DNA of 64,000 bases from Gnetum montanum (Eukaryota > Streptophyta > Gnetopsida > Gnetales > Gnetaceae), in contig MNCI01001065.1 of NCBI GenBank assembly GCA_015680685.1, forward strand, positions 1,453,275 to 1,517,274, in the 5' to 3' direction. Shown here piece by piece: positions 34,741 to 45,726 of this stretch. The notes beneath the pieces are model-generated. The model had not been told where the DNA came from and did not search any database. It was given only the letters and a program-made list of their open reading frames with translations. The position numbers and the translations under genes are program-made. Every line of letters begins with the position of its first letter. Position 1 is the stretch's first letter.

Positions 34741-35651
34741 NNNNNNNNNNNNNNNNNNNNNNNNNNNNNNNNNNNNNNNNNNNNNNNNNNNNNNNNNNNN
34801 NNNNNNNNNNNNNNNNNNNNNNNNNNNNNNNNNNNNNNNNNNNNNNNNNNNNNNNNNNNNNNNNNNNNNNNNNNNNNNNNNNNNNNNNNNNNNNNNNNNN
34901 NNNNNNNNNNNNNNNNNNNNNNNNNNNNNNNNNNNNNNNNNNNNNNNNNNNNNNNNNNNNNNNNNNNNNNNNNNNNNNNNNNNNNNNNNNNNNNNNNNNN
35001 NNNNNNNNNNNNNNNNNNNNNNNNNNNNNNNNNNNNNNNNNNNNNNNNNNNNNNNNNNNNNNNNNNNNNNNNNNNNNNNNNNNNNNNNNNNNNNNNNNNN
35101 NNNNNNNNNNNNNNNNNNNNNNNNNNNNNNNNNNNNNNNNNNNNNNNNNNNNNNNNNNNNNNNNNNNNNNNNNNNNNNNNNNNNNNNNNNNNNNNNNNNN
35201 NNNNNNNNNNNNNNNNNNNNNNNNNNNNNNNNNNNNNNNNNNNNNNNNNNNNNNNNNNNNNNNNNNNNNNNNNNNNNNNNNNNNNNNNNNNNNNNNNNNN
35301 NNNNNNNNNNNNNNNNNNNNNNNNNNNNNNNNNNNNNNNNNNNNNNNNNNNNNNNNNNNNNNNNNNNNNNNNNNNNNNNNNNNNNNNNNNNNNNNNNNNN
35401 NNNNNNNNNNNNNNNNNNNNNNNNNNNNNNNNNNNNNNNNNNNNNNNNNNNNNNNNNNNNNNNNNNNNNNNNNNNNNNNNNNNNNNNNNNNNNNNNNNNN
35501 NNNNNNNNNNNNNNNNNNNNNNNNNNNNNNNNNNNNNNNNNNNNNNNNNNNNNNNNNNNNNNNNNNNNNNNNNNNNNNNNNNNNNNNNNNNNNNNNNNNN
35601 NNNNNNNNNNNNNNNNNNNNNNNNNNNNNNNNNNNNNNNNNNNNNNNNNNN
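34741..35651. other. Assembly gap, 911 N
   Basis: A run of N. The 415 bp before it (34326-34740) and after it (35652-36066) are nearly identical, differing only close to the two contig ends. Reading frames that span the gap are meaningless. Confidence 0.95.
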
Positions 35652-36066
35652 CATAGACATAGTGCCCAACGACTACGATGCTATTTTAAACTTTGATGGA
35701 GCATCTACCTCTCGAGGAGGAAGTGCAGCCGTTGTCATCACCTATCCCTCCGGGGAGATTCGACCCTTTGCCTATCGTTTCAACTTTCACTACACCAACA
35801 ACATAGCAGAGTATGAAGGTCTCCTTAGAGGCCTCGCAGCAGCTTCGGCTTTAAACATCACACAGCTTGTAGTCAGAGGAGACTCGCAATTGGTCATAAA
35901 CCAAGTTACGAACATCTATACATGCAAAGCCCAACATTTACAACCATACTGCGACTTGGCAAAACACCTAATGAGGTGATTCGAAAACATCGATGTGCAA
36001 CACGTCTCCAGAAATGATAACACCATCGCAGATGCATTAGCCACATTAGCGTTAAACATATCGTCA
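35652..36066 (+). pseudogene. E2 second RNase H (aRNH), copy right of the gap
   Basis: Near-identical to 34326-34740, including the internal TGA (35978). It continues without a break into the linker and integrase, so this is the copy in proper context. Confidence 0.85.
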
Positions 36067-37413
36067 AACATGTTCCACACGTTGCCAAGCTCCATAACCA
36101 GTTGTGCTGAACCATTCACCGACACCCTTGACATGTTGCCGATTGCATCTGTTAGTTCAACACATGCGATAGAATGGTACGATAACATAAAAGAATACCT
36201 TCTATGCGGCAAAACACCACGACATCTAACAAATGCACAGAGAGACATAGTGCAAAAACTTTTTAAGCAGTATACCTTAGTAGGGGACACACTGTGTCAT
36301 CAATCCTACGAAGGCATATTGCTAACATGTGTTAGTAGTACCAATGCCCAAACTATTTTTGAACAGGTACATAAGGGACTATGCGGAGGACACATAGCAC
36401 CGAAAGCCATGGCAACAAAGATCAGACGCTTAGGCTATTATTGGCCACACATGGAATACGACTATCTCACCAAAGTCAAAACATGTAGTACTTGTCAAAA
36501 ACACAGCAATCTGATACATGTTCCACCAAATGAGTTGCACACAATGCAAATCACATGGTCCTTTCAAAAGTGGGAGTTGGACCTCATTGGCCAGATAACC
36601 CCCTCATCTTCCGTGGGCCATAGTTTTATTATAACCACCACAGAATACTTCATGAAGTGGGTAGAAGCTACTCCCCTTCGAAAAACTACATCCAAACAAG
36701 TATGCAATTTCATTCTCGAAAACATTGTAACCCGCTTTGGCATTCCCATGACAATCATCACTGACAATGGGCCACAATTTAGCAGTGCCGAGACCAAAAC
36801 CTTTTGTGAAAATTTAGGGATCAAACACTCATTTTCATCCCCTTACTATCCTCAAAGCAATAGACAAGCAGAAGAAACAAACAAAATGATTATTACAATA
36901 CTTAAGAAAATGCTTACCCAGAGCAAAAGAAAATGGCATGAGCAATTGACATACGCATTGTGGGCATACTGTACTATGCACCAAACTTCGACAGGTAAAA
37001 CGCCATACAGTCTTGTTTGCAGTTCAGAAGTTGTTTTACCTTTGAAACTGCAGGTACCATCATTAAGGATAACACTTTCAGGGCTCCTCGACGACGGGCA
37101 AAACAATGATCTACGCATCATTGATCTTGACTCGGTGGAGGAAGAACGTGTGCGTGCCCTTGATCAAATCGAATGGTATCAGAAACAACAACGGCAATGA
37201 CATCGGCATGACATCAACAAGCGCCCTATCAAAGAAGGTGACCTTGTGCTTAAAGCTGTTCGAGAACACCCAGACAAATTCTCAGCCAACAGGGAAGGGC
37301 CTTACTTGGTCATTAAAACATTTGACAATAGAGCATTCAAGCTAGCTGATATGGAAGGAAATGAATTCGTCAATCCAACCAATCACTTGTTCCTGAAACC
37401 GTTCTACATTTGA
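36067..37413 (+). pseudogene. E2 integrase
   Basis: The frame from 35995 to 37200 is open. It has the zinc-binding HHCC region (GLCGGHIAPKAM, YYWPHMEYDYL, KTCSTCQKH), the core with catalytic residues in LDLIG, TDNGPQFSS and the Glu of SNRQAEETNK, and the C-terminal domain. One TGA at 37198-37200 (after YQKQQRQ) precedes the last 70 residues, which end LFLKPFYI at 37413. No chromodomain is seen, as expected for Tat. It would insert element cDNA. It is the best preserved integrase in the window. Confidence 0.92.
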
Positions 37414-37429
37414 GTACAAGCTCAGGTAC

Positions 37430-37960
37430 GTAAGAGTCCTAGAATCATGACAATAAACTGATACCATAGCTCGTCCTGGAGTCATGATAATAAAATGACA
37501 CCATAGCTCGTCCTGAAGTCATGACAATAAACTGACACCACAGCTCATCCTGGAATCATGACAATAAACTGACACCACAGCTCGTCCTGGAATCATGACA
37601 ATAAACTGATACCACAACTCATCCTGGAATCATGACAATAAACTGATACCACAGAACAGTCCTGGGTTATGACTTAAAACTGACACTACAACTATCCTGG
37701 CATCATGATGATAAATTGATACCCCACAGTGTCTGCAATGATGATAAACTAGCACTCATCTGACATGACAGTAAACTACCACTGTCACAACCATCAAAGT
37801 CTGCTAAGACTATAAACTAGCTTGCCTCCTCATAGTCCGCTAAGACTAAAAACTGGCAATGTAACGTCTGCCATGATGCTAAACAGGCAATGTCCAATGG
37901 GTTACGACATAAAACTAACCCATGATAGTCTGCCAAGACTATAAACTGGCAAGTTCATCT
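37430..37960. repeat. E2 tandem array downstream of integrase
   Basis: About a dozen units. The first seven or so are 40-44 bp (GTCCTGGAATCATGACAATAAACTGATACCACAGCTC-like) and the later ones 30-40 bp (TCCGCTAAGACTATAAACTGGC-like). It is the counterpart of 6095-6560 in E1 and 45455-45700 in E3. Confidence 0.85.
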
Positions 37961-38095
37961 CTGGTTCATCAATCTGCCACCACATTTGAGCTTCATCATT
38001 GCATCGCCCGCCATCAGAAGATCCTACCAACGCTGTTGCCATTGACATACAGTGCTTGAAATCTCTTTTGGCATCTTTGTTTCATCTGCCACCAT

Positions 38096-38156
38096 GTAAG
38101 TCTAAGCTTGATTATTCACTCATGATTTTCTTATCTCCTTGGAGTTGTGTTTGCAG
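38096..38156 (+). other. Putative 61-nt intron in E2 3' UTR
   Basis: GTAAGT at 38096 and TTTGCAG ending at 38156 enclose a T-rich 61-nt segment. E3 has a 61-nt segment with the same ends at 45254-45314 on the minus strand. The conservation of both ends and of the length suggests splicing. Confidence 0.5.
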
Positions 38157-38912
38157 GATGACACCCCGAGGTTTTCGCACAAGAATGCATCTCAGCGCAA
38201 GCAGCAAGATGGGACAATGTTCACAGCACACATGGCGGGACTAAATCAAACCATTCATTAGTACATTCCCATTCCTGGTATATTCGCTATCTGATTACCA
38301 ACCTCTGATACACCGAATACATTCAAAACTTTGAGCATACTGTTGCACACTGCAACACGTTATAGTAGTTGCAACACACAACCTAGCACCTTAGCATGAG
38401 TACAAGATCAACACAAACCTTAAAAAAAATAGGTACTCATGTCCAAAACAGTCAAGAAGCATCCAGTTGTATGGCTTTGGCTCTCTTCCAATAGGCCCCC
38501 CCTAAAACTTTAAACATGGGCCTTGTTCCTCCAAAGAATGCAACACATCCTCCCATGGCTTTGGTCTTGCCAACAAGTTCTCTTGAACACTAACCAAGAG
38601 CCTTGTTCAGCCAAAGGACGTACATCGCATGTCTAAACTCTAAGTCTACTAAATAATGGCTATTGACAAGGACCAGCATGCCACACACCCGAGCACCCCA
38701 TTTCCAAAGCGCACTCCCTTGGGTAGTGATTAATCCCCACAATCTCCATTTTCCTACCAGCCACAAACTTCACTTTCCCAATCCCATGTACTACTGAACA
38801 CGGTCCGATGATGTCTAGTAAAGTGACAATGGACAAAGTCTTTATATGGCTGCTTGTGGTGTTTTTCACTTCTTTGTCGATGCTTCTCAGGTAGATTCCT
38901 CCAAGCGTCAAC
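38157..38912 (+). other. E2 3' UTR, unique part
   Basis: About 750 bp before the polypurine tract. It holds short C/T-rich repeats of the type CCTTGTTC-TCCAAAGAATG (38510-38620). It aligns with E3 44360-45250. No gene seen. Confidence 0.5.
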
Positions 38913-38925
38913 AAAGAGGGGCCAA
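38913..38925 (+). other. E2 polypurine tract
   Basis: AAAGAGGGGCCAA directly before the 3' LTR start TGAAACACC. Confidence 0.85.
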
Positions 38926-40100
38926 TGAAACACCACAAAATTTTGAGCTTGGTACTTCTCTAGCAAGAAACAGGTCCTTGAGACCCACGAACAACCACGG
39001 CTATATTTGGTGTCGCACATTGCAACTTTGGGGATCAAAATGCTTAATTGGCACTAAGTATGCAATACCAGCGTATGCACCCAGTGTATACGCTCGACAT
39101 TAACAGCATATACGCCTAGCGTATATGCCCAGCGTAGACATCCAACTTACATGCCCGACGTACACTTCACATGTACGCTCGGCGAGTACCGAAAATGTTT
39201 ACGCCTGACATGGAGTCTCCAAAGATAGAATGAAGATAGCACCAAAGAGCAAGAATTGAAGCAAATCCACAACCATCAGCATATACGCCCGACGTATACG
39301 CCCAGCCATTATCGGCGTATACGCTGAGCGTGTACGCCAAGCATCCATAGCATCTACGCCCAGCATATCCAGCATATACGCCCAGAGTCTACGCCCACCT
39401 GATACAGCGTATACGCTGAGCGTATATGCTCAGCAGATGTAATGTGTTGTACACTTGTAAATTTTATGCCCTTTTTCTCCCGATCAACGTCCACATGTCG
39501 CCCAACCCGAGTCTAGCGTAACAACTGGTATAAAAACCCCACTTTTCCATTTACATAGGACGGTTGGCAAAAATCCCAGAGCATACTAGAGAATAATTAC
39601 GCTGCACACCAGAGCTAAAAATCCCTTTACACTGGATAGTACTGTATGCTGGGCACACAGTCTCTACGCTGCGCATACAGTCCGAACCAGCCGAGTCATC
39701 CCTACATTCACCAGGGCTTTTCGTCCACCTTGTGTTCCATCACAACTGCGTTAGACTGGTGCATTATACTTTCCTACTGTAATATCATTGTTTACAGTTT
39801 ATGCTAATTTCTTACATGTGTTCTGTTTACACTCGTTTACATTTATGTCGTGTTCACATCTGTTACGCTGTTTATGCTCTCGTTTATGCCTGTTACGACG
39901 TTTACACATAACCCAGCGTATAGCACTTCGGCATACGTTCGGGGAAATCCTTGTCTGATCCACGTGCGGACCACCCAAGGTACTCTACCTTCGTGCATTC
40001 CAGCTCATCCTTAGGTGAAGGTAGGATCTTCTATGCGTGTCCTGTGATCCCACGGTATTTGTTTCCTTCCAGCCGGAGACCGACGATTTCAGGCGGTACA
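38926..40100 (+). repeat. E2 3' LTR
   Basis: Aligns with 22443-23587, ends AGGCGGTACA at 40100. It has the GCGTATACGC array at 39070-39435 and a TATA box at 39529-39536. Confidence 0.92.
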
Positions 40101-40358
40101 ACTTGAGAGATAGAAAATTTGTCGAATTGTACAATCTACCCCCAGTGCCTCTTTCATGCAAACTGGCCTTGCAGTTGGATGGTACATTAACTATGCTACA
40201 GAGGATGGCAAGCAAGCCCAGAAGTGGCTTTGTAGTTGTTAGAACTTTTGGGGTGCCATGCCGTCTGCACAATCCATTGTGGCATCATGCTTGCAATGAT
40301 CCTTGCCCAAATTTTGGGAATACTGAACCATGAGAGTCCCGAAATTTATGGTCTTTCA
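40101..40358 (-). repeat. E1 5' LTR, part b (right of E2)
   Basis: It resumes the E1 LTR with GAGATAGAAAATTT, matching 4419 onward in the 3' LTR, and ends GTCTTTCA at 40358. In element sense this is the very start (U3) of the E1 5' LTR. Confidence 0.9.
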
Positions 40359-40363
40359 GCCCA
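40359..40363. repeat. Target-site duplication of E1 (right copy, GCCCA)
   Basis: Identical to 2489-2493. Confidence 0.85.
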
Positions 40364-41479
40364 CATGTTGGAATTTGGACCATGAAATCCTAAATACACC
40401 AACAAATTTGGTAGGAAAGGTTCACATGTTGGTGGCTCATACCCTACAATTTTGGTTGGTAAAAAATGCCAAATACGTTGGCATTTCAAGACCAAAAAGT
40501 TAAAAACGTTGGTAGAATACACACTGTAGATTTTGGCCATCAAAAAGCATCAAAAATATTGTAGAAAATGTCAAAAATTATCCAAAATCAAATCAATGAA
40601 GAGTCAACAAATTGATAACCTACTTAAGTAATAATCAATGGAGTTTTCACAACTTTTGTGTCATTTTGCATTCAACCAAACTTTAGAATTTTGAAACAAA
40701 GAAAGATCTAAGAGTTCATAGCCTTTCCCCCCTTCCCCCAACATAGATCATCATGAGTAGAGAGAACTTATTACAAACAATGTTCAAGAGTATATTGTTT
40801 GAGATAGACAAGTGTAGATCTAGTTGCAGAACATACCCTATCATTTGCATCAAACTTCAAGGATATTTGTGTACTCTTGGACTTTGAAAGTTCAAGATCT
40901 ATATTCTTTGAACCTTTCATTATTTAAAAATTATTATAACATTTAATACAAAGTTTGCAACATTTTTATTATTTTTCCATATTATTTCTTCATCTCTCTA
41001 TTCTTGGATTTGGTGCTCATATCAGTATTTCATATGTTTTTTCTTGTATACATTTACACACTTGATAATAGATTTCCTAAGTCCTTAAGTGATCGGCAAG
41101 ACTATTTGATATGCTCCAAACCCTTTCAAGCCTTGTCGATTCTAGAGTTAAATTGCTTCACATGGGATTTTTTGATTCTCCAGCACTAAACTTTTCCATC
41201 ATTACAACACTTCCAATATCTTGTGTTGATGTAAATCTTAGTAGACCTTTGAATTTTAATAATGATGCCCAGTTTGATGGAGTAAAAAATGTATGGAGTA
41301 TAAATATATCTAATGGAATTCATGAGTTAATTCCTATGATGGTTGAATATGTAAGATAACAAAGCTCACTTAATGCTTCCTTAATCCTTCTAGGAGAGAG
41401 GGAATATGTTAAGCAACATGATGAAATGAATTTGGTTTTGTTGTTATATTAATTGTTGTTTCGAACCATGATGATTTGT
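40364..41479 (+). other. Continuation of E0 LTR, then AT-rich sequence
   Basis: The first part should be the rest of the E0 3' LTR, because E1 is inserted there, but its end is not recognisable. It repeats the words TTGGTAGG/GTTGGTAG and CCAAATACGTTGG around 40410-40520. The later part is AT-rich. A short frame at 41111-41359 may belong to the gag-pol of the following chromovirus-like fragment, but I cannot confirm this. Confidence 0.4.
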
Positions 41480-43042
41480 AGGTTAAATTTCCTACAAGTA
41501 CACTAGGCTTAAAGGAGAAATTTTCCAAGGTATTCAAGAAGGAATTAGATGGATTACCACCAATGAGAAATGTATAACATCATATTGATTTCATTCCTTA
41601 TGCTACCATTCCAAATGAGAGAAATTACAAAGCTTTATAATTCCTAAATTCTCAAAATAAGTTGAGTGCAAAGCATATGAAATGGATTGCATAGTTACAT
41701 GATTTTAATTTTTTGTTGAAACAAACAAGTGGAAAAGTCAATATGGTGACTGATGCATTTTCCAAGGTGCATGTGGTTAATTTCAACATACCTCATATGG
41801 AAGATATGGGTAATTTTACTATTTTCTATGAGCATGATGTTGATTTTGGATAGGTTTGGAGAAGCCTCAAAGAGTCATTATTGAGTATGATAGACCATTG
41901 GAGGAATTATCATATTCAAGATGAATTGTTATTTAAAAATGGAAAGGTATGTATTCCTAACTGTGATTTTAGAAAGAATATTTTGTTTAAAAAGCATTGT
42001 AATGGCATGGTAGGTCACATGGGTAGGGATAAAACATTAGAACTTGTGGGTAGGCACTTTTTTTGGTCTAGTATGGTAACTAAAGTTTCAAGATTTGTGG
42101 AGTATATAACTTATTAGAAGTTCAAAGGAGATAAAGGAGTGGGTGGATACTATATGTCTCTGATAATTCCTAAGGGTCCATGGGAAAGTGTGTCTATGGA
42201 TTTTGTGAGTGGCATTCCAAAAGTAAAGAGCGGGAACGATGAAATTTTTATTGTTGTGGATCAATTCTCCAACATATCACACTTCATTCCATGTAAAAAT
42301 GTGAGTGATTCTTCTCTTATTGTAAATATGTTTTTCTAGCATGTTGTGAAGTTGCATGAAATTCATTTAAATATTGTTAGTGATAAAGACTTCAAATCCA
42401 CTAGTCACTTTTAGGGGTTCCTTTTGAAAATTTTAAGAACAATGTTAAATTTTTCTAGTACATATCATCTACAATCTGATGACCAAATAGAGGTGGTCTA
42501 TAAATCCTTGCTAAACATATTGAGATGTTTCTGTGATGGATAACCAAACAAGTGAAAAAAAAACTTGTTATGTAATGCTAAGCTTTCATACAACAATGAT
42601 TTTCATATGTTCATTGGTAAAAATCCATTTGAGGTAACATATGTTTTTTGTCATAAGATGATGGACACTTTGAAGAGCTTTGTTGAAGAAGCTCAACTTA
42701 ATGCTAATTTTATGTAAGAGATGACGTACCCCCATATACGAGTGAAATCAAATCTTAAGAAGAAGGATAAAGAGAGAGTCCTTAAGAGTGAAGCCAAATT
42801 TTGTTATTGGTAACTTTGTTTGAGTGCACTTGAAGAAGAAGAAATTGAGAGGTGTCAACTTCTCTAAGTTGAAAGCCAAGAAGATGGTTCCTTTTACAAT
42901 TAAGGCTAAGGTTAATAATAATGCTTCTAAGATTAATTTAACAAATGATATTGGTATGTCTTTTATGTTTAATGTTTTAGATCTTGTGCACTATCATGGA
43001 CCAGTTGATAAGAAAATCATACAAGATAGCTATTATACCTAA
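41480..43042 (+). pseudogene. Decayed chromovirus-like gypsy pol with RT deleted
   Basis: The plus strand starts with the pre-RT linker (FSKVFKKELDGLPPMRNV, IDFIPYATIPNERNYKAL) at about 41520-41640. It then jumps straight to the end of RNase H (LNSQNKLSAKHMKWIA, HDFNFLLKQTSGKVNMVTDA). RT and most of RNase H are missing. Integrase follows: zinc-binding region with KHCNGMVGHMGRDKTLEL at 41990-42060, core with GPWESVSMDFVSGIPK at 42170-42230, a decayed SDKDFKS, and a C-terminal part near 42830-43042 (KKMVPFTIKAKVNNNASKI, FNVLDLVHYHG). The type differs from the Tat elements and looks like a chromovirus, although I see no clear chromodomain. Confidence 0.75.
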
Positions 43043-43232
43043 TTTGGCTTTTTCTGCATACATCAAAGTCCTAGGTACATTCTATGGCTTTTCAATACAT
43101 CTTTAGGATTCCAAATTCAATGTCCTACATCATATGTAGCATAGTTTCTAATACCTATCTTTAACTTTCAAGAAATGATGTTTTTTATCATCAACAATGT
43201 TGTTTCAACTCCTACAAGTTTTTATGTCCAAC
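43043..43232. other. AT-rich spacer left of E3
   Basis: Holds no recognisable gene. It is the left half of the site into which E3 inserted; the right half starts at 60749. Confidence 0.5.
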
Positions 43233-43237
43233 ATCAG
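43233..43237. repeat. Target-site duplication of E3 (left copy, ATCAG)
   Basis: ATCAG lies directly left of the E3 LTR (TGTACC) and recurs at 60744-60748 directly right of the other LTR. Confidence 0.9.
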
Positions 43238-44344
43238 TGTACCACCCAAAATCATCGATCTCTAGCCAGAAGGAAACAAAGATCGTGGGATCGCAGGACG
43301 CGCACAGAAGATCCTACCTTCGCCTGAGGGTGAGATGGAATGCATGAAGGTAGAGTACCTTGGGTGGTCCGCACGCAGATCAGACAAGGATTTCCCAAAC
43401 GTACATTGAAGTGTTGTACACTGGGTTATACGTAAACGGCGTGGCAAGCGTAAATGGAGTGTAAACAATATAACCAATGCAAGTGGAGCATAAACGTAAA
43501 TAGACATAAATAGAATACGTGCAAGAATCAACGCAGATTGTAAACAATTGTAGGAAGAAAATGTAACAATGGTATTACAGAATGAAAATACATGCACTGG
43601 TCAAACGCAGTTGTGAGTGGAACACAAGGCGGACGAAAGCCCCGGTGGATGCAAGGACAACTGTGGCTAGATCAAACTGTACGCACAGGGTAGAGACTGT
43701 ATGCTCAGCGTGCAGGGTTATCCAGTGTAAAATATTTTTATGCTCTGGTTCTCAGTGTAATTGCTCTTTGGTGTGATTTCGGATTTTTCCAGCCGACCTC
43801 GTTCAAGTGGGAAATTGGGGCTTTTATACCGGTTGTTATGCTAGACTTGGGTTAGGAGACACGTGGCGCGTTGACCAGGTGCATAAGATTTACAAATATA
43901 CAATATATTACATCTGCTAGGCGTATACGTTGGGCGTATACACTGTATCAGGTAGGCGTATACACTGGGCGTATGTGCTGGATGTGTTGGGCGTATGCGA
44001 ACTCGGGCGGAGATGCTATGGATGGCTGGGTGTATACGCTGACGATTGCTGTCTTGTGTCAATTTTTGCTCTGCAGTGCTGTTGTCATGCTATCTTTGAA
44101 GACTTCATGCTGGACGTCTGCATCTGTTGTACCTGCTGAGCGTACATGTGAGGTGTGTATGCTGGGCATGTACGCTGGACGTCTACGCTGGGCGTCTATG
44201 CTGGGATTACATACTTAGTGAAAATTGAGCATCTGCCCTCTGAAGATGCCATATTTGACACCAAATGTAGCTGTTTTCATCTGGGGTTCTAGGGACCTGC
44301 TTGCTGTTGGACAAGTACTAAGCTCCGAATTTTGTGGTGTTTCA
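43238..44344 (-). repeat. E3 3' LTR
   Basis: On the plus strand it runs from TGTACCACCC to GTGGTGTTTCA. It aligns with 59622-60743. A minus-strand TATA box (TATAAAAG) is at 43821-43828, and GCGTATACGC-type words fill 43918-44210. Confidence 0.93.
43821..43828 (-). promoter_or_regulatory. E3 3' LTR TATA box
   Basis: TATAAAAG on the minus strand, in the context CCGGTATAAAAGCCCC, matching the E2 LTR box. Confidence 0.6.
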
Positions 44345-44357
44345 TTGACCCCTCTTT
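44345..44357 (-). other. E3 polypurine tract
   Basis: On the minus strand AAAGAGGGGTCAA stands directly before the LTR start TGAAACACC. Confidence 0.85.
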
Positions 44358-45253
44358 GTTGACGTTTGGAGGAATTGACCTGAGAACCATCGACAAAGAA
44401 GTGCAAAACACCACAAGAAACTTGATAGAGACTCTATCCATTGCCGCTTGACTAGACGTCATCATGTCGTGTTCAGTAGTACATGGGATTGGGAAAGTGG
44501 AATTTTGTATCTGGGGGATCGTGGAGATTGCAGGGATTGATAACTGATCCCAGGGATTGTGCTAGGAAAGGGGGATGCTTAGATATGCATCATGATGATC
44601 CTTGTCAATAGCCAGTATTTAGCAGACTTGGAGTTTAGATATGCGACGTGCATCCTTTGGTGGAACAAGACTCTTGGTTAGTGCTCCAGAGAACTTGTTG
44701 GTGAGACCAAAGCCACGGGCAGATGTGTTACATTCTTTGGAGGAACAGGACCCTCCTTTTAATGTTGAGGGGCTAACCTGTTGGCAGAGAGCCAAAGCCA
44801 TGTGATCATGCATTGCATGCTTTGGAGGAACCGGGATCCTTTGTTTAGGGGATCTGTTGGCGGAGATCCAAAGTCATGCAAGTGGATGTGTTCTGATTGT
44901 TTTGACATGAGTACTTGGTTTCGAGACAACTGCCTTCCCACCTAGGGCTTATGGGAAGTGCCCGGGGTCTTGTTTTTTTTTTGGAATAAACTTTGCTTTG
45001 ATTTTGTACTCATGCTCAAGTGTTGTGTTTTGTGTTGTAACGGTTTCAGAGTGCTACAAAAGTTTGAATGTACTAGGTGTATCAATGGTGTGGCAGAGTA
45101 GAGTGTGTGCGGGAGTCGATAGTGAACGCATTGGGAAATGGGGATGTACTAGTGAATGGCTCGATTTATTCTTGCCTCATGGGCTGTGAACGTTGTCCCA
45201 TCTTACTACTTGTGGCGAGATGCATTCTTGTACGAAAACCTCTGGGTGTCATC
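44358..45253 (-). other. E3 3' UTR, unique part
   Basis: Aligns with E2 38157-38912. It contains repeated CTTTGGAGGAAC words (44640-44900). No gene seen. Confidence 0.5.
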
Positions 45254-45314
45254 CTGCAAACATAACTCCAAGGAGATAAGAAAACCATGAGTAAATAAGC
45301 GAGCTTGGACTTAC
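45254..45314 (-). other. Putative 61-nt intron in E3 3' UTR
   Basis: On the minus strand the segment begins GTAAGT (45314-45309) and ends TTTGCAG (ending 45254). Length and ends are the same as at 38096-38156 in E2. Confidence 0.5.
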
Positions 45315-45454
45315 ACAGCAGTAGATGAAACAAAGATGCTGAGGGGGATTGCAGACACTGTATGTAGATGACAGCAATGCTGGTAAGATGGTCTGATAGC
45401 GAGTGATGCAGTGATTCTGATGAATGAATGTGGCTGTGGATGTATCAACCAGAA

Positions 45455-45700
45455 ATGGACCTGCCAGTTTATAGTCTTAGCGGACTATCATGGAGAGGTA
45501 AACCAGTTTATAGTCTTAGCGGACTTTGGTGAATGAAACGATGGTAGTTTACTTGTCATGCTAGACGGGTGCTAGTTTATCATCATTGCGGACACAGTGT
45601 GGTATCAGTTTATCGTCATGATTCCAGGACGAGCTGTGGTATCAGTTTTAAGTCATAATCCAGGACTGTTCTGTGGTATCAGTTTAAATTCGTGACTCCA
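45455..45700. repeat. E3 tandem array downstream of integrase
   Basis: Six or so units of about 40 bp with cores like CCAGTTTATAGTCTTAGCGGAC and GTATCAGTTTATCGTCATGATTCC. It is shorter than the E2 array. Confidence 0.8.
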
Positions 45701-45726
45701 GGACTCTCACGTACCTAAGCTTGTAC

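Larger units (their letters stand above)
22443..40100 (+). mobile_element. E2: Tat/Ogre-type LTR retrotransposon, plus strand, nested in E1
   Basis: E2 is bounded by similar LTRs (22443-23587 and 38926-40100), both starting TGAAACACC and ending TACA. Inside are PBS, gag, protease, an antisense eight-exon gene on the minus strand, RT-RNH, aRNH, integrase, tandem repeats and polypurine tract. It splits the 5' LTR of E1: the E1 LTR sequence stops at 22442 and resumes at 40101. The flanking pentamers CCTCA and ACTTG do not match, so the target duplication is lost or the ends were altered. E2 and E3 are the same family. An N gap lies in the aRNH region. Stops and frameshifts in gag and pol make it non-autonomous. 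Confidence 0.92.
2494..40358 (-). mobile_element. E1: Tat/Ogre-type LTR retrotransposon, minus strand, interrupted by E2
   Basis: E1 is bounded by two related LTRs (2494-4673 and 20474-22442 plus 40101-40358) and a perfect GCCCA target duplication. Reading on the minus strand the order is 5' LTR, PBS, gag, protease, an antisense multi-exon gene, RT with RNase H, second RNase H, integrase, tandem repeats, polypurine tract, 3' LTR. Without the E2 insertion it is about 20.2 kb. The second RNase H and the lack of a chromodomain place it in the Tat lineage. The pol frame is broken by several frameshifts and stops, so it is not autonomous now. It is more diverged from E2 and E3 than these are from each other and uses different short motifs in its LTR. 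Confidence 0.9.

Noticed and set aside
34590-35979. Long reading frames across the N gap on both strands
   Set aside because: They consist mostly of translated N. Only the flanking aRNH sequence is real.
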